DNA of 41,909 nucleotides from Planctomycetota bacterium (GTDB taxonomy: Bacteria > Planctomycetota > UBA1135 > UBA2386): the NCBI GenBank assembly GCA_020851075.1, contig JADZDL010000535.1:1-41909 (forward strand), written 5' to 3'. Both the position numbers and the translations under genes were made by a program. The notes below the pieces were generated by a model. The model ran no database searches. It saw only the letters and a program-made list of their open reading frames with translations, and had not been told where the DNA came from. Below, one piece after another: positions 15,674 to 24,148 of the stretch. Every line of letters begins with the position of its first letter. Within the stretch, counting starts at the first letter, position 1.

Positions 15674-17440
15674 ATGCACAGCCGTCCATTGCGCATTGCC
15701 ATGCCTCCGGTGTCACCGTCCCGGCTGTCCCTGGTCCTCGCCCTATTGCTAGCGCCTTTGGCGGCACAAACGCCCATGGCGAGGCTCGAAGGCCGGGTGC
15801 AGGACCCGTGTTCGCGGCCCGTGGCCAACGCCGAGGTCACGGTCGAACACGATGGCGAGGTGATCGCTCGCACCCGCAGCGACGGTGAAGGCGCGTTTGT
15901 GCTGGGGCGGTTGCCCAGGCAGGAACTCACCGTGCGCGCCACCACCGCGGCTCCCGACCTCGGCGCGTGCCGCATCGACCTGCGCGAGGACGCGCGCGGT
16001 TTTGTGCACATCGTCGTCATGCCGGCGCGATTGGTCACCGGCACCGTGCACGACGCCTCTGGCCAGCCGATCGCCGAGGCCTGGATCGCCAGCGTGCCAA
16101 CCGGCGCCGCGGAGTTCTCCGTGTTCGGCTCGCACACCCGCTCGGACGCCCAGGGCAGGTTTGCACTCACGCACGTGCCGTTCGGTGCCAACGCCGTGCG
16201 CGTATGGGCCGCCGGCTACGCAGGTTTCGCGGCCAGCATCGACGGCAATGGCAACCCCACCGTGGCGGCCATTCTGGGGCGCGAGGACCTCCAGGAGCAC
16301 ACGTTCGAACTCCGCGACAGCACCGCCGAACAACGCCGCGCAACCAAATGCACGGTATCCGTGATCGCCAATCAGGCCGAACTGCCGCTGCCCCCCGAAC
16401 TGCGCCACCCGACACTCGGCAGTGACGAGTTCTGGCACGTGCCAGGCTGGCCCCACGACGATGCGATGCTGGTGCGGCTCCGCCTCGAGTCCAACATCCT
16501 CGACCCCGTCGTGCTGCGCATCGAGGCCGGCATCGAGAACCGCCACAAGCTGTTCTACCTGGAACCTGCCGACGAAGGCATCACGCGCGGGCAGCTCACC
16601 GCCGACGAAGGTATCACCACGGATGGGCTCCAACTGCTCGCCACCGGCACCGGGGGGCCCACTTCCTGCACCACGCGCGCCGATGGTTCGTTCGAGTTGC
16701 GTTCGCCCGCGCCGCGCGGCGACACCTTTGTGCTGCGCTGCGCCGATCCGCGCTTGTCGCTGCGGCACCAACCACCGCGCGGCTGGTCACCGCTGTCGCC
16801 AATGCGTTCGTCGGTGACGTGCAAACACATCCCGTCGAAGACGCTGCAACTGCGCGTCGTCCCCGCGATCACCATCAAGCTCCACGTGCGCGACCAGAAC
16901 GGCCAGCCTTGCCACGGCGCCACGGTCACACTCCTGAGCAAACAGCGGCAGGAAGTGACCTTCGGCGGCGTCCGGGGCGGTGCGATGTTCCTGCGCCAGG
17001 AAGCCGAGGTGCACGCGCGCGGCACCACGGCTGCCGATGGCTCGCTGGAGTTCGCCGGGCTCGATCTCGCGCCCGGGGAAACGGTGGTTTGCCAGGTCGC
17101 GGGCCAACACGGCTGCGCCGAGCAGGAGCTCCTCATCGAGACCCAGGCCGACAACCCCGGCCGCGTACAGAACCTCGGCGAGATCCAGCCGGGACCGGCG
17201 GCGAGCCTGCACGGCGTCGTCGTGGATGCCGACGGCAAACCGGTGCCGGGCGCGCGACTGCGCATCGAGAACTGGAGCGGTGGTTGTTACGAACAGGTCG
17301 TCGCCAGTGACCGGGAAGGGCAGTTCCTGCTGCGTGGGCTGATGCCTGGCCTCTGCGTCGTCGAACGGCTCGGCACCCTTTCGCCCCAGCAAGGCGTGCA
17401 GCTCCTCGCCAACGAACAGGCGGAGATCGAAGTCCGCTGA
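15674..17440 (+). CDS. Secreted CarboxypepD_reg-repeat protein, copy 1 of 3
   Basis: The 588-residue product has a signal peptide (SRLSLVLALLLAPLAAQ, cut before Q). It then has successive beta-sandwich modules of the carboxypeptidase regulatory-like type: residues about 37-105 (LEGRVQDPCSRPVANAEV), about 116-180 (VTGTVHDASGQPIAEAWI), and a last one near 513-575 (LHGVVVDADGKPVPGARL). The middle part (180-500) is weaker but of the same style. No peptidase domain is present. It is clearly a paralogue of the next gene, with the same order of motifs (FGRLP/LGRLP, RATTAAPDxGA, MPARxxTGxV). It is divergent from the ECF sigma gene. Probably a surface scaffold or binding protein. Confidence 0.88.
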   Translation: MHSRPLRIAMPPVSPSRLSLVLALLLAPLAAQTPMARLEGRVQDPCSRPVANAEVTVEHDGEVIARTRSDGEGAFVLGRLPRQELTVRATTAAPDLGACRIDLREDARGFVHIVVMPARLVTGTVHDASGQPIAEAWIASVPTGAAEFSVFGSHTRSDAQGRFALTHVPFGANAVRVWAAGYAGFAASIDGNGNPTVAAILGREDLQEHTFELRDSTAEQRRATKCTVSVIANQAELPLPPELRHPTLGSDEFWHVPGWPHDDAMLVRLRLESNILDPVVLRIEAGIENRHKLFYLEPADEGITRGQLTADEGITTDGLQLLATGTGGPTSCTTRADGSFELRSPAPRGDTFVLRCADPRLSLRHQPPRGWSPLSPMRSSVTCKHIPSKTLQLRVVPAITIKLHVRDQNGQPCHGATVTLLSKQRQEVTFGGVRGGAMFLRQEAEVHARGTTAADGSLEFAGLDLAPGETVVCQVAGQHGCAEQELLIETQADNPGRVQNLGEIQPGPAASLHGVVVDADGKPVPGARLRIENWSGGCYEQVVASDREGQFLLRGLMPGLCVVERLGTLSPQQGVQLLANEQAEIEVR

Positions 17441-17489
17441 CCGCGGCCGCGACTTTCGTGCCCCCCTCCCCGCGGCAATCACGTTGGTC

Positions 17490-17495
17490 TACCAT
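17490..17495 (+). promoter_or_regulatory. Candidate -10 element TACCAT
   Basis: TACCAT ends 6 nt before ATG 17502. The spacing matches other TANNNT hexamers in the window and favours 17502 over the in-frame upstream start at 17484. Confidence 0.4.
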
Positions 17496-17501
17496 GCGGC
17501 G

Positions 17502-19208
17502 ATGCGGGAACGGACCCCTCTCCACGTCCTGCTGCTGGCATTGTCCCTGCCAGCACAGGTTCTACTCGCCCAGCAGGCCCCATCCGAGCTGACCCGGCTC
17601 GAAGGCAAGGTAGTCGATCCGCAGCAGCGCCCGGTCGCCAACGCCCAGGTCACCGCCGAAGCCCACGGTGTGATCGTCGCGCGCACCCAAACCGATTCGC
17701 AGGGCACGTTCATCTTTGGCCGATTGCCGGCCGACTTCGTCATCGTGCGCGCGACGACGGCGGCACCCGATATCGGCGCCAGGTGGTGTGACCTGCTCGG
17801 CAATCGCCGCCAGTTTGCGCGCATCACGACGATGCCCGCGCGCAAGATCACGGGCCGGGTGCTCGATGACAGTGGCCAGCCCGTCGCGGGTGCGTTTGTT
17901 GGTGCGGCGCCGAACGACCTCATCGAGTTTGCGTTCGCCAGCTGCACGGCCCTCAGCGACGCCGCAGGCAACTACGAACTCACCCACGTCGCCATGGGGC
18001 CCGTACTGGTGCGCGCCTGGGCCCGAGGTTTCGACGGCTTCGTCGGCGGCCTCGACAGCAGCCAGGATGAGAAGCTCGACTGCCGCATCGAACGCGATGC
18101 GAGCCAGGAACACACGTTCGTGCTCGACGGAGCCAGGCCCGAACGACTGCCCTTCGCAAGACTGCACGTCGACGCGTGGCACAAAGGCATGCCGGTGCCA
18201 CTGCCGCCAGCGCTGCAGTCCCTTCGCCCCGACGCGCAAGGTGCCTTTCGCATCCGCGGTTGGCCCTACGAAGACGAACTGCGTGTGCGCCTCGAGCTGC
18301 CCGGGGCCCTCATCGCACCACCGATGCACACCGCGTTTGCCGATCGCGGCGGCAGCACGCACCGTTTCGCCGTCGACGACGAGTCCCTGTGCCTGCGCGG
18401 CAAACTGGTCGGCACCGATGGCCAGGCCCTCAAGAACTGTGGCCTCATCGCGCAGCCGGTCGACTACGGCCAGAACCTCACCTACCGCCGCGCCATCGCG
18501 CGCACGGGAGCCGATGGCACGTTCCTGATCCCGTGCCCGGTCGACCGCGGTGGCGCCGTTGCCCTACGCACGTTCGACGGCGAAATCACGGCGATCGGCC
18601 AGCCGCGAGAAAGTCGAACCTGGTTCCTCACCAAGTACGAATCGCAGTCCCTCGAGATCGCGGTGAAACCCGCGCATCGTATCCAACTGCAGGTCCTGGA
18701 TCGCAAGCACGTTCCCGCGCCGGGCGCCCAGGTGGCCGTCTACGAAGCCCTGCCCAATGCGCAGGCCATCGCGGGGCTGCTGCAGCCCATGCACAGTCGC
18801 GGCGCGCCGATCGCCTTTGGCACAAGCGACCTCGATGGCAACGTGGAGATCCAGTCCCTCGACCTGCGCACGAGTGAGACGCTCTGCTGCCTGGTGACGT
18901 GCGAGGAGGGTTTTGCCGAAGCCGTATTCCAGGTCGGGGAAGCAACCACCATCGACCTCGGCAAGGTCACGCTGCAGGAAGCTGCCCGCGTGCGACTGCG
19001 CATCAGCCAGGAGCCGCACACCGCACGCCGCGTCTTGTACAGCCAGTCGCACTCCAACCTCGGCCCCGACCTCCTCTGGACGGTCACGGACCGTGATGGT
19101 TATGCCTGCTTCGTCGGTCTACTGCCCGGCAATGCGCAGATGTTCATGATCGAGAAGCGATGGGCCATGCGAACGCTGGAAGCGGGTTCGAACGAGCAGG
19201 ACCTCTAA
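17502..19208 (+). CDS. Secreted CarboxypepD_reg-repeat protein, copy 2 of 3
   Basis: From ATG 17502 the product is 568 residues with a signal peptide (LHVLLLALSLPAQVLLAQ, cut before Q). The first module (LEGKVVDPQQRPVANAQV) and second (ITGRVLDDSGQPVAGAFV) align directly with copy 1, and the match continues through GNYELTHVAMGPVLVRAWARG. Later modules include LRGKLVGTDGQALKN and LQVLDRKHVPAPGAQV. Copy 1 and copy 2 are recent-looking tandem paralogues. The frame upstream to 17484 would put extra residues ahead of the n-region and lacks support. Function unknown; no catalytic motif. Confidence 0.87.
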   Translation: MRERTPLHVLLLALSLPAQVLLAQQAPSELTRLEGKVVDPQQRPVANAQVTAEAHGVIVARTQTDSQGTFIFGRLPADFVIVRATTAAPDIGARWCDLLGNRRQFARITTMPARKITGRVLDDSGQPVAGAFVGAAPNDLIEFAFASCTALSDAAGNYELTHVAMGPVLVRAWARGFDGFVGGLDSSQDEKLDCRIERDASQEHTFVLDGARPERLPFARLHVDAWHKGMPVPLPPALQSLRPDAQGAFRIRGWPYEDELRVRLELPGALIAPPMHTAFADRGGSTHRFAVDDESLCLRGKLVGTDGQALKNCGLIAQPVDYGQNLTYRRAIARTGADGTFLIPCPVDRGGAVALRTFDGEITAIGQPRESRTWFLTKYESQSLEIAVKPAHRIQLQVLDRKHVPAPGAQVAVYEALPNAQAIAGLLQPMHSRGAPIAFGTSDLDGNVEIQSLDLRTSETLCCLVTCEEGFAEAVFQVGEATTIDLGKVTLQEAARVRLRISQEPHTARRVLYSQSHSNLGPDLLWTVTDRDGYACFVGLLPGNAQMFMIEKRWAMRTLEAGSNEQDL

Positions 19209-19283
19209 CCGCCGGATGGGGCGCGCGAACCCGGCAAACGACTTTGCGTCCAGGCGCCACTGTTCCCGGCCGGCAGTCCCCGC

Positions 19284-19289
19284 CATTCT
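19284..19289 (+). promoter_or_regulatory. Weak candidate -10 element CATTCT
   Basis: CATTCT is 8 nt before ATG 19298. It differs from TANNNT at the first base, so this is the weakest member of the set. Confidence 0.25.
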
Positions 19290-19297
19290 TGCGAACC

Positions 19298-21373
19298 ATG
19301 CCCGCTCCCCTTGCCGCGCTTGCGTGGCTCAGCCTGCTATCCGTGCTCGTCGGCCAGGACCAAGGCACAGAAGCCGCCACCAACAAGCACCAGTTCCGTG
19401 TGATCGTCGAAGACGATCGTGGGCGGCCCGCCAAAGGAGTCACGCTCGCGCTCGGCCACGACGCGGGCGATGTCTTCGGCTTCTCTTTAATCCCGGCAGC
19501 ATCCGTCACGACCGACGCCCAGGGCACCGCACTCCTGCAGTGTGACGCGCAGCAACCGCTGCAGAACCTGTTCGCGGAGGCGCAGATCCTCACAGAGCCA
19601 CCGATCCGCCTCGGCTTGCAGACTGCACCCAATGGCGACGCTCCCTACCGCCTGCGCCTGCCACCGCTCGGCCAGGTCCGCGTGCTCGCCTACGACGAAC
19701 AAGAACATCCGCTGGCCGGCGTCACGGGCGTAGACCTCTCACTGCATGGCAACAAGCGGTTCTTCGATCGTATGCGCCCGGTGGGCGTGTTGCAGGCCGA
19801 AGGCGCACTGTTCGCGCGCGTGGCCCTCGGCCAGCAACTGATCGCCACGGCCACCCTGCAGGACACCCATGGCACGTTGCTCGCACAACAGGCCGGCCCC
19901 ACGCGCGCCGGCGAACTCGTCGTGATCGATCTGCGCTTGCGCGCGGCCAACCTGCTCTCGATGCGCATCGTCGGCAAGGACGGTGCACCCGCGACGAACA
20001 CGACGCTCGGCGCGTTCCTGCGCACGAACCAGACGTGCAAGACGGCCTCCTTGACCACGGATGCGAACGGCATGCTGCGCTATCTGCTGCCGCCCGGCTT
20101 CGTGGGCGAACCCGACGCGCTGTTGCATCTCGTGCGCCGCGGCGGGGGCGAAATCCCTGCTTATCTCGGTGCGGCGCGAGTGACGATTGCGGAAGAGTGG
20201 CACGGCACCCGCGCGTGCGGTGACGTGCCCTTGCGGGAGGAAGTTGCCACCGTGCAAGGCACGCTGGTGGACCCGGATGGCAAGCCGATGGCTGGCGTTG
20301 TGCTCACGACCAGCCTGTCCGTGCTGCAGTCGGCGCAAGTCCAACAGGCCGAGCAGGAAGTGCCCAGGCACCGGGTGCGCACCGACGATGCGGGGCACTT
20401 CGTGTTCCGCGAACTCGAGCCGTTCCCTACCAAGTTGCTCGTGCAGCCCGAAGGGGACGTGTTCCTGCTCGACAACGTGACGGTGCAGACAGACGACCAG
20501 AAGGTCCTGCTCAAGGGTGCGCGCCCAGGCAGCGCCATCGTGCAACTGCCCGGTCTGCCCACGGGCATTTCCGTGCGTTGCGTGGCCCTGCGACGCAGCG
20601 AGAACCAAGGCCCTGGCTCGTTCGACATCGATACTCCCACCAAGGAAACAACTGCGAACGGACTCGAGTTCCAGGGCCTGCGGCCGGGCACCTACGACCT
20701 CGAAATCGGCACCAGCAGCCTCGCTGGCGCTGCACACCGGATCAGCGGCTTCGAGGTGCACAGTGGTGCTCGCTGTGAGGATCCCCGCTTGCGCGTGCTC
20801 GACTGGCAGGACTACTTGCGCCTGGTGCGTTGCACCGTCGAAGGTGACCAGGCACTGCAAGCACAGGCTCAGCTCATGGTCGGTGAAGTGCAGAGCAACG
20901 GCTTCTCGTGGCAGGGGATGGGCCCGTTGGATCATGTTCCTTCGCCGTTTCTCGTCGTGCGACACCGCAAGGTGGCAGTGTTCGGCCCCGCCTGCGAGTC
21001 GATCGTCGTCGACGATCCGGCCGCGGACCTGAAGCTCACCTTGACGCCCCGCCCCCAGGTCCTGCTCGCCCTGCCCCCCAAGATCACCCTGCCGGCCAAC
21101 CTGCAGCTGATCCTCTGCGCCGACGACCGGCCCTGGCTCGACACCAAGGTGCTCATCGTCACGGGAACCGCGACCAGCTGGAACGTGACTCCCGACGGCC
21201 ATGGCAAGTTCACCGCAATCCTGCAAGCGCCGCGCGGCAATGGTGAGTATGGCGAATGTTGGCGGGCCGAAGTCACCATTCCGGATGGTCCTGGCCCACA
21301 TACGCTTCTGTTACCGATCGACGAAGGCGCCGCGCAGTCGGCGCGCGAAGTCATGAACGAGGCCAAGAAGTGA
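19298..21373 (+). CDS. Secreted CarboxypepD_reg-like protein, copy 3 of 3 (divergent)
   Basis: From ATG 19298 the product is 691 residues with a signal peptide (PLAALAWLSLLSVLVGQ, cut before Q). Beta-sandwich modules of the same class recur: FRVIVEDDRGRPAKGVTL, VRVLAYDEQEHPLAGVTG, and VQGTLVDPDGKPMAGVVL followed by a FVFRELEPF strand. It is less similar to copies 1 and 2 than they are to each other. The frame is open further upstream to 19160, inside the end of copy 2, but that extension has no signal-peptide logic and overlaps the neighbour. A position at the end of the array and the same orientation suggest a common functional theme. Confidence 0.83.
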   Translation: MPAPLAALAWLSLLSVLVGQDQGTEAATNKHQFRVIVEDDRGRPAKGVTLALGHDAGDVFGFSLIPAASVTTDAQGTALLQCDAQQPLQNLFAEAQILTEPPIRLGLQTAPNGDAPYRLRLPPLGQVRVLAYDEQEHPLAGVTGVDLSLHGNKRFFDRMRPVGVLQAEGALFARVALGQQLIATATLQDTHGTLLAQQAGPTRAGELVVIDLRLRAANLLSMRIVGKDGAPATNTTLGAFLRTNQTCKTASLTTDANGMLRYLLPPGFVGEPDALLHLVRRGGGEIPAYLGAARVTIAEEWHGTRACGDVPLREEVATVQGTLVDPDGKPMAGVVLTTSLSVLQSAQVQQAEQEVPRHRVRTDDAGHFVFRELEPFPTKLLVQPEGDVFLLDNVTVQTDDQKVLLKGARPGSAIVQLPGLPTGISVRCVALRRSENQGPGSFDIDTPTKETTANGLEFQGLRPGTYDLEIGTSSLAGAAHRISGFEVHSGARCEDPRLRVLDWQDYLRLVRCTVEGDQALQAQAQLMVGEVQSNGFSWQGMGPLDHVPSPFLVVRHRKVAVFGPACESIVVDDPAADLKLTLTPRPQVLLALPPKITLPANLQLILCADDRPWLDTKVLIVTGTATSWNVTPDGHGKFTAILQAPRGNGEYGECWRAEVTIPDGPGPHTLLLPIDEGAAQSAREVMNEAKK

Positions 21374-21392
21374 GATTGCCTAGGAGTCGATC

Positions 21393-21434
21393 ATGAACCC
21401 CTCGACGTCCCGCCCCGGCGTTGGCATCGGATGA
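21393..21434 (+). CDS. Candidate 13-residue leader peptide coupled to the membrane gene
   Basis: ATG 21393 is preceded by a good Shine-Dalgarno sequence (AGGAG at 21382-21386, 6 nt spacing) and encodes MNPSTSRPGVGIG. Its TGA (21432-21434) overlaps the ATG of the membrane protein gene (21431) as ATGA. The membrane gene has no comparable ribosome site of its own. This arrangement suggests that translation of the leader delivers ribosomes to the membrane gene. Such a short ORF can also arise by chance. Confidence 0.45.
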   Translation: MNPSTSRPGVGIG

Positions 21435-22399
21435 ACGTGGGCATTGCCTTCCTGATCCTCGGCGGCGCACTCGGCACCGCTGCGCTTGCCGCGATCGCGC
21501 CGGTATGGACCTACGCGCTGTCGCTGTTGCTGTTCGGGTTGCCGCACGTGATCGTCGAACTTCGCTACGTCGACGAACGTTTCGGCGCGCGCCTGCCGCG
21601 CACCATGATGTGGTGGCTCATGCTCGGGCTAGGCGCCATCGTCGCCCTGCGCCTGCTCGCACTGTGTGGCATCGGCGATACCACAGTGCGCGTCACCACC
21701 GAACTCGGCTGCGGCGCGGTGCTCGTCGCCGGCACGATCCCGCTGCTGCTGGCGGGGCGCAGCGCCCTGCTCGCGTGGCTCGTGCTGGCCGCCCTCGTGC
21801 TTGGTGCCTGCTTCGATGCGGTGACCACGCTGGTCACGCTGGCGGTGTTGCACAACCTCACGCCCGTCGGGTTTCTCGCCGAACGCCTGCGCGGCGCCGA
21901 ACGGCGCGGGGCGCTGCTCGCCTGCGCGTTCGTCTTCGGCGCCGTGCCCGCGCTGCTGCTGCTGGGGATCGTGCCCGACCTGCTCCCACCACTCGTGCCC
22001 GCCGAAGCCGCGGGACCGTTCGGCACCGGCTCGCTCGCCGCGCACCTGCCGGCCTTCGTGCCACCGCCCCTGCTCGGCACCACGTTCGCGGACCGCCTGT
22101 TCGTCTGCGCGGCCTACCTGCAGTGCATGCACTACGCCGTCGTGCTACATGTGCTGCCTCGACTGGCGGGTGGCGGCGAAACGCGCGGCGCCACGTTGGC
22201 CTGGCCGCGAGGTCGCACGTTCGTCGCTGCCGTGGTCGTGCTCGGCGCCGTGTTCAGCCTCGGTTTTGTGAACGACTTCGGCGGCACGCGCGGGGTCTAT
22301 TCGGTGTTTGCGGCCCTGCACGCCTGGCTCGAGATCCCGGTGTTGACGTTGGCGTGCGGCCTGCCGCCGCGCTTCCCGACGGCGGCGGGGGCGGCATGA
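21431..22399 (+). CDS. Polytopic membrane protein with intramembrane histidines
   Basis: The 322-residue product is almost entirely hydrophobic, with about eight or nine membrane segments. Histidines recur in or next to helices: GLPHVIVELRYVDERF (residues 36-51), VTLAVLHNLTPVGF, QCMHYAVVLHVLPR and AALHAWLEIPVL. The GLPH motif and spread of His residues recall the Brp/Blh beta-carotene dioxygenase family, but the match is distant and I do not assign it. The competing 425-codon frame that starts at 21421 is arginine-rich and is a shadow in its first 325 codons. The gene overlaps the next by ATGA, so the two proteins probably work together. Confidence 0.75.
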   Translation: MNVGIAFLILGGALGTAALAAIAPVWTYALSLLLFGLPHVIVELRYVDERFGARLPRTMMWWLMLGLGAIVALRLLALCGIGDTTVRVTTELGCGAVLVAGTIPLLLAGRSALLAWLVLAALVLGACFDAVTTLVTLAVLHNLTPVGFLAERLRGAERRGALLACAFVFGAVPALLLLGIVPDLLPPLVPAEAAGPFGTGSLAAHLPAFVPPPLLGTTFADRLFVCAAYLQCMHYAVVLHVLPRLAGGGETRGATLAWPRGRTFVAAVVVLGAVFSLGFVNDFGGTRGVYSVFAALHAWLEIPVLTLACGLPPRFPTAAGAA

Positions 22400-22698
22400 A
22401 CTGGGCTACGGCGTTCGCCCTCACCTGCGCAGTCGAGTTGCCGATCGTGGCCTGGATCGCCCCGACGAACCTGCGCCGTCGCGCGGCGTGGGATTCGCTC
22501 GCCGCCAACCTGCTCACCCATCCGCTGGCGTGGTACCTGTTTGCCTCCGGCGAAATGCCATGGTTGGCCCTCGAAGCCGGCGTCGCCGCCGTCGAAGCCG
22601 CGGCGTATGCCCTGGTCACCAAAATGCCGATCAAGCGAGCCGTAAGTGCTTCCCTGGTGGCGAATTCCGTCACCGCGGCAATGTCGTTCCTGGCCTAG
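22396..22698 (+). CDS. Small membrane protein, partner of the upstream gene
   Basis: The 100-residue product (from ATG 22396) has three hydrophobic segments: WATAFALTCAVELPIVAWI, NLLTHPLAWYLFASG and ALEAGVAAVEAAAYALV. The start codon overlaps the upstream TGA (ATGA at 22396-22399), the hallmark of translational coupling. No family recognised. The same frame is open back to 21421, but codon use and the ATGA overlap point to this short gene. It might be a subunit of the preceding membrane protein. Confidence 0.7.
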   Translation: MNWATAFALTCAVELPIVAWIAPTNLRRRAAWDSLAANLLTHPLAWYLFASGEMPWLALEAGVAAVEAAAYALVTKMPIKRAVSASLVANSVTAAMSFLA

Positions 22699-22794
22699 GA
22701 GCGGCCGCCTGGGTGGCCTTCTGGCCCATGCTCCTTCACCAAAAATGCATGGGCGGTCCGGGGCCCGATTCGGTGACTCCTCCGCCGAGCTGAC

Positions 22795-22800
22795 TATCCT
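22795..22800 (+). promoter_or_regulatory. Candidate -10 element TATCCT
   Basis: TATCCT lies 8 nt before ATG 22809, consistent with a leaderless or nearly leaderless transcript. Confidence 0.45.
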
Positions 22801-22808
22801 GTCCCACC

Positions 22809-24110
22809 ATGCGGCCAACCCTGCGGCACTATGCCCTCGTATTGCTGAGCGCAGTTTCGACCGCGGCGACGATGGCCGTGGCCCAGACGCCCACGTTCCC
22901 CCACCTCGTGCTGGCCGCGCACCCGAGTGGCAACCCCGCCGCCGAGATCCTCGAAGTCGACACCGCGGCGGGCATGTTCGCCTCGCTGGGTCGGTTTCCC
23001 GCCGACGTGCTGCCGCCGTTGGCGATCACGATGGATCCGTTTGATCGCCACCTGTTGGTCGCTCTAAACCTCGGCACCAACCTGAGCCGCATCGTCCGGC
23101 TCGAACGCACCCCGACCGGCCTCATCCAGTACGCCATGTGCGACGTGCCGGGCGCCGTCTCTTCGATGCACGTGAACGGCGAGTCGCTCGTCGTCGCCAG
23201 CGACGGTGGCCAAGGCGTCTGGAACGCGCCGCGGCGCGGTGGCAACGCGAGCCTCGCGCTGGCGCAGGACAACCTGACCGCCATGCACGGCTACGGCGCG
23301 AACAGTGCGCCGATCCTCATCGCGTGGACCGGACGACCGGGCACGGGGGCCACGACGTCGGGCACCGCCGTCGTCGATTCGGCGACGGGACAGTTCTACC
23401 TCGGACCCGACACCTTCCTGAATCCCACCGGGCTCTTGCTCACGGGCGCCGTCGACCTGCCGACCGGCGTGCCGCGCCAGCTGCTGGCATTTGCCGACGG
23501 CAGCTTCTCGTTGTTCACGCCGGCCACCGGCGCCCCCCAGGTCGTCAACACCTCGATCGCCGTGCCCCCTGGTGGCGCGGTCGCGATGTTGCCGGGGCCA
23601 CTCGCGGGGTTCCCGACCGTGCTCGGGGGCACCGCGCTGCCACGCCTGTATTCGATCGACCCCTTCAGCGGGGCGGTGACGTTCTTGAGTCCCCCGCTGC
23701 CCGGTTCTCCGATCGACTTCTGCAGCGGCGGGGCGAGCGGCGCGCAAGGCCTGCAGTTCTCGAATCGCTGCGGCCCGATGACGCTGTTCCAGGGTTGGAC
23801 CGGCCTCGAACAACCGGGCAGCACCTTCGCGATCACCGTGCAAGGGCAGCCCAACGGCTACGCGGTGATCACGATCGGTCTGCGCGACACGCCGGCGTTG
23901 CCGGTGGGCCTGCCCGGCGGTTGCCACCTCGACGTGTCGCCTGATGCCGTCGTCTTCCGCCTGCTGGATGCCCTCGGCAATGGCGCGCAACCGATCCCGG
24001 TGCCCGCCGGCCAAGGGCTGCTCGGACTCATCCTCTACAGCCAGTGGCTGCACGCGGATTCGGCCGGCATCTCGGTCTCGGGCGCCGTGGCGCACCAGAT
24101 CGGTCTCTGA
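22809..24110 (+). CDS. Secreted protein of unknown function with shared C-terminal module
   Basis: The 433-residue product has a signal peptide (YALVLLSAVSTAATMAVAQ, cut before Q). The N-terminal 300 residues have propeller-like strand patterns (AEILEVDTAAGMFASLGRF, HLLVALNLGTNLSRIVRLE) but no family motif I can name. From about residue 315 the protein has the beta-rich module seen at the end of other secreted proteins in this window (GSTFAITVQGQPNGYAVI, then LILYSQWLHAD). Both ends fit export. No catalytic residues are evident. Confidence 0.82.
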   Translation: MRPTLRHYALVLLSAVSTAATMAVAQTPTFPHLVLAAHPSGNPAAEILEVDTAAGMFASLGRFPADVLPPLAITMDPFDRHLLVALNLGTNLSRIVRLERTPTGLIQYAMCDVPGAVSSMHVNGESLVVASDGGQGVWNAPRRGGNASLALAQDNLTAMHGYGANSAPILIAWTGRPGTGATTSGTAVVDSATGQFYLGPDTFLNPTGLLLTGAVDLPTGVPRQLLAFADGSFSLFTPATGAPQVVNTSIAVPPGGAVAMLPGPLAGFPTVLGGTALPRLYSIDPFSGAVTFLSPPLPGSPIDFCSGGASGAQGLQFSNRCGPMTLFQGWTGLEQPGSTFAITVQGQPNGYAVITIGLRDTPALPVGLPGGCHLDVSPDAVVFRLLDALGNGAQPIPVPAGQGLLGLILYSQWLHADSAGISVSGAVAHQIGL

Positions 24111-24135
24111 TATTCGCCGCAGTGCTTTGCGCTGC

Positions 24136-24141
24136 TACCGT
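24136..24141 (+). promoter_or_regulatory. Candidate -10 element TACCGT
   Basis: TACCGT lies 7 nt before ATG 24149. It falls in the 38-bp gap after the previous gene and supports this start over the in-frame ATG 24044. Confidence 0.45.
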
Positions 24142-24148
24142 TCCAGGC

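Noticed and set aside
19739..21301. 520-codon minus-strand frame opposite CarboxypepD_reg copy 3
   Set aside because: His/Arg-rich with no signal peptide or motif; the plus-strand product has a signal peptide and beta modules.
21421..22395. First 325 codons of a 425-codon plus-strand frame overlapping the membrane gene
   Set aside because: Arg/His-rich and soluble in composition, while the alternative frame is a clean polytopic membrane protein. Only the last 100 codons of this frame are taken as a gene.
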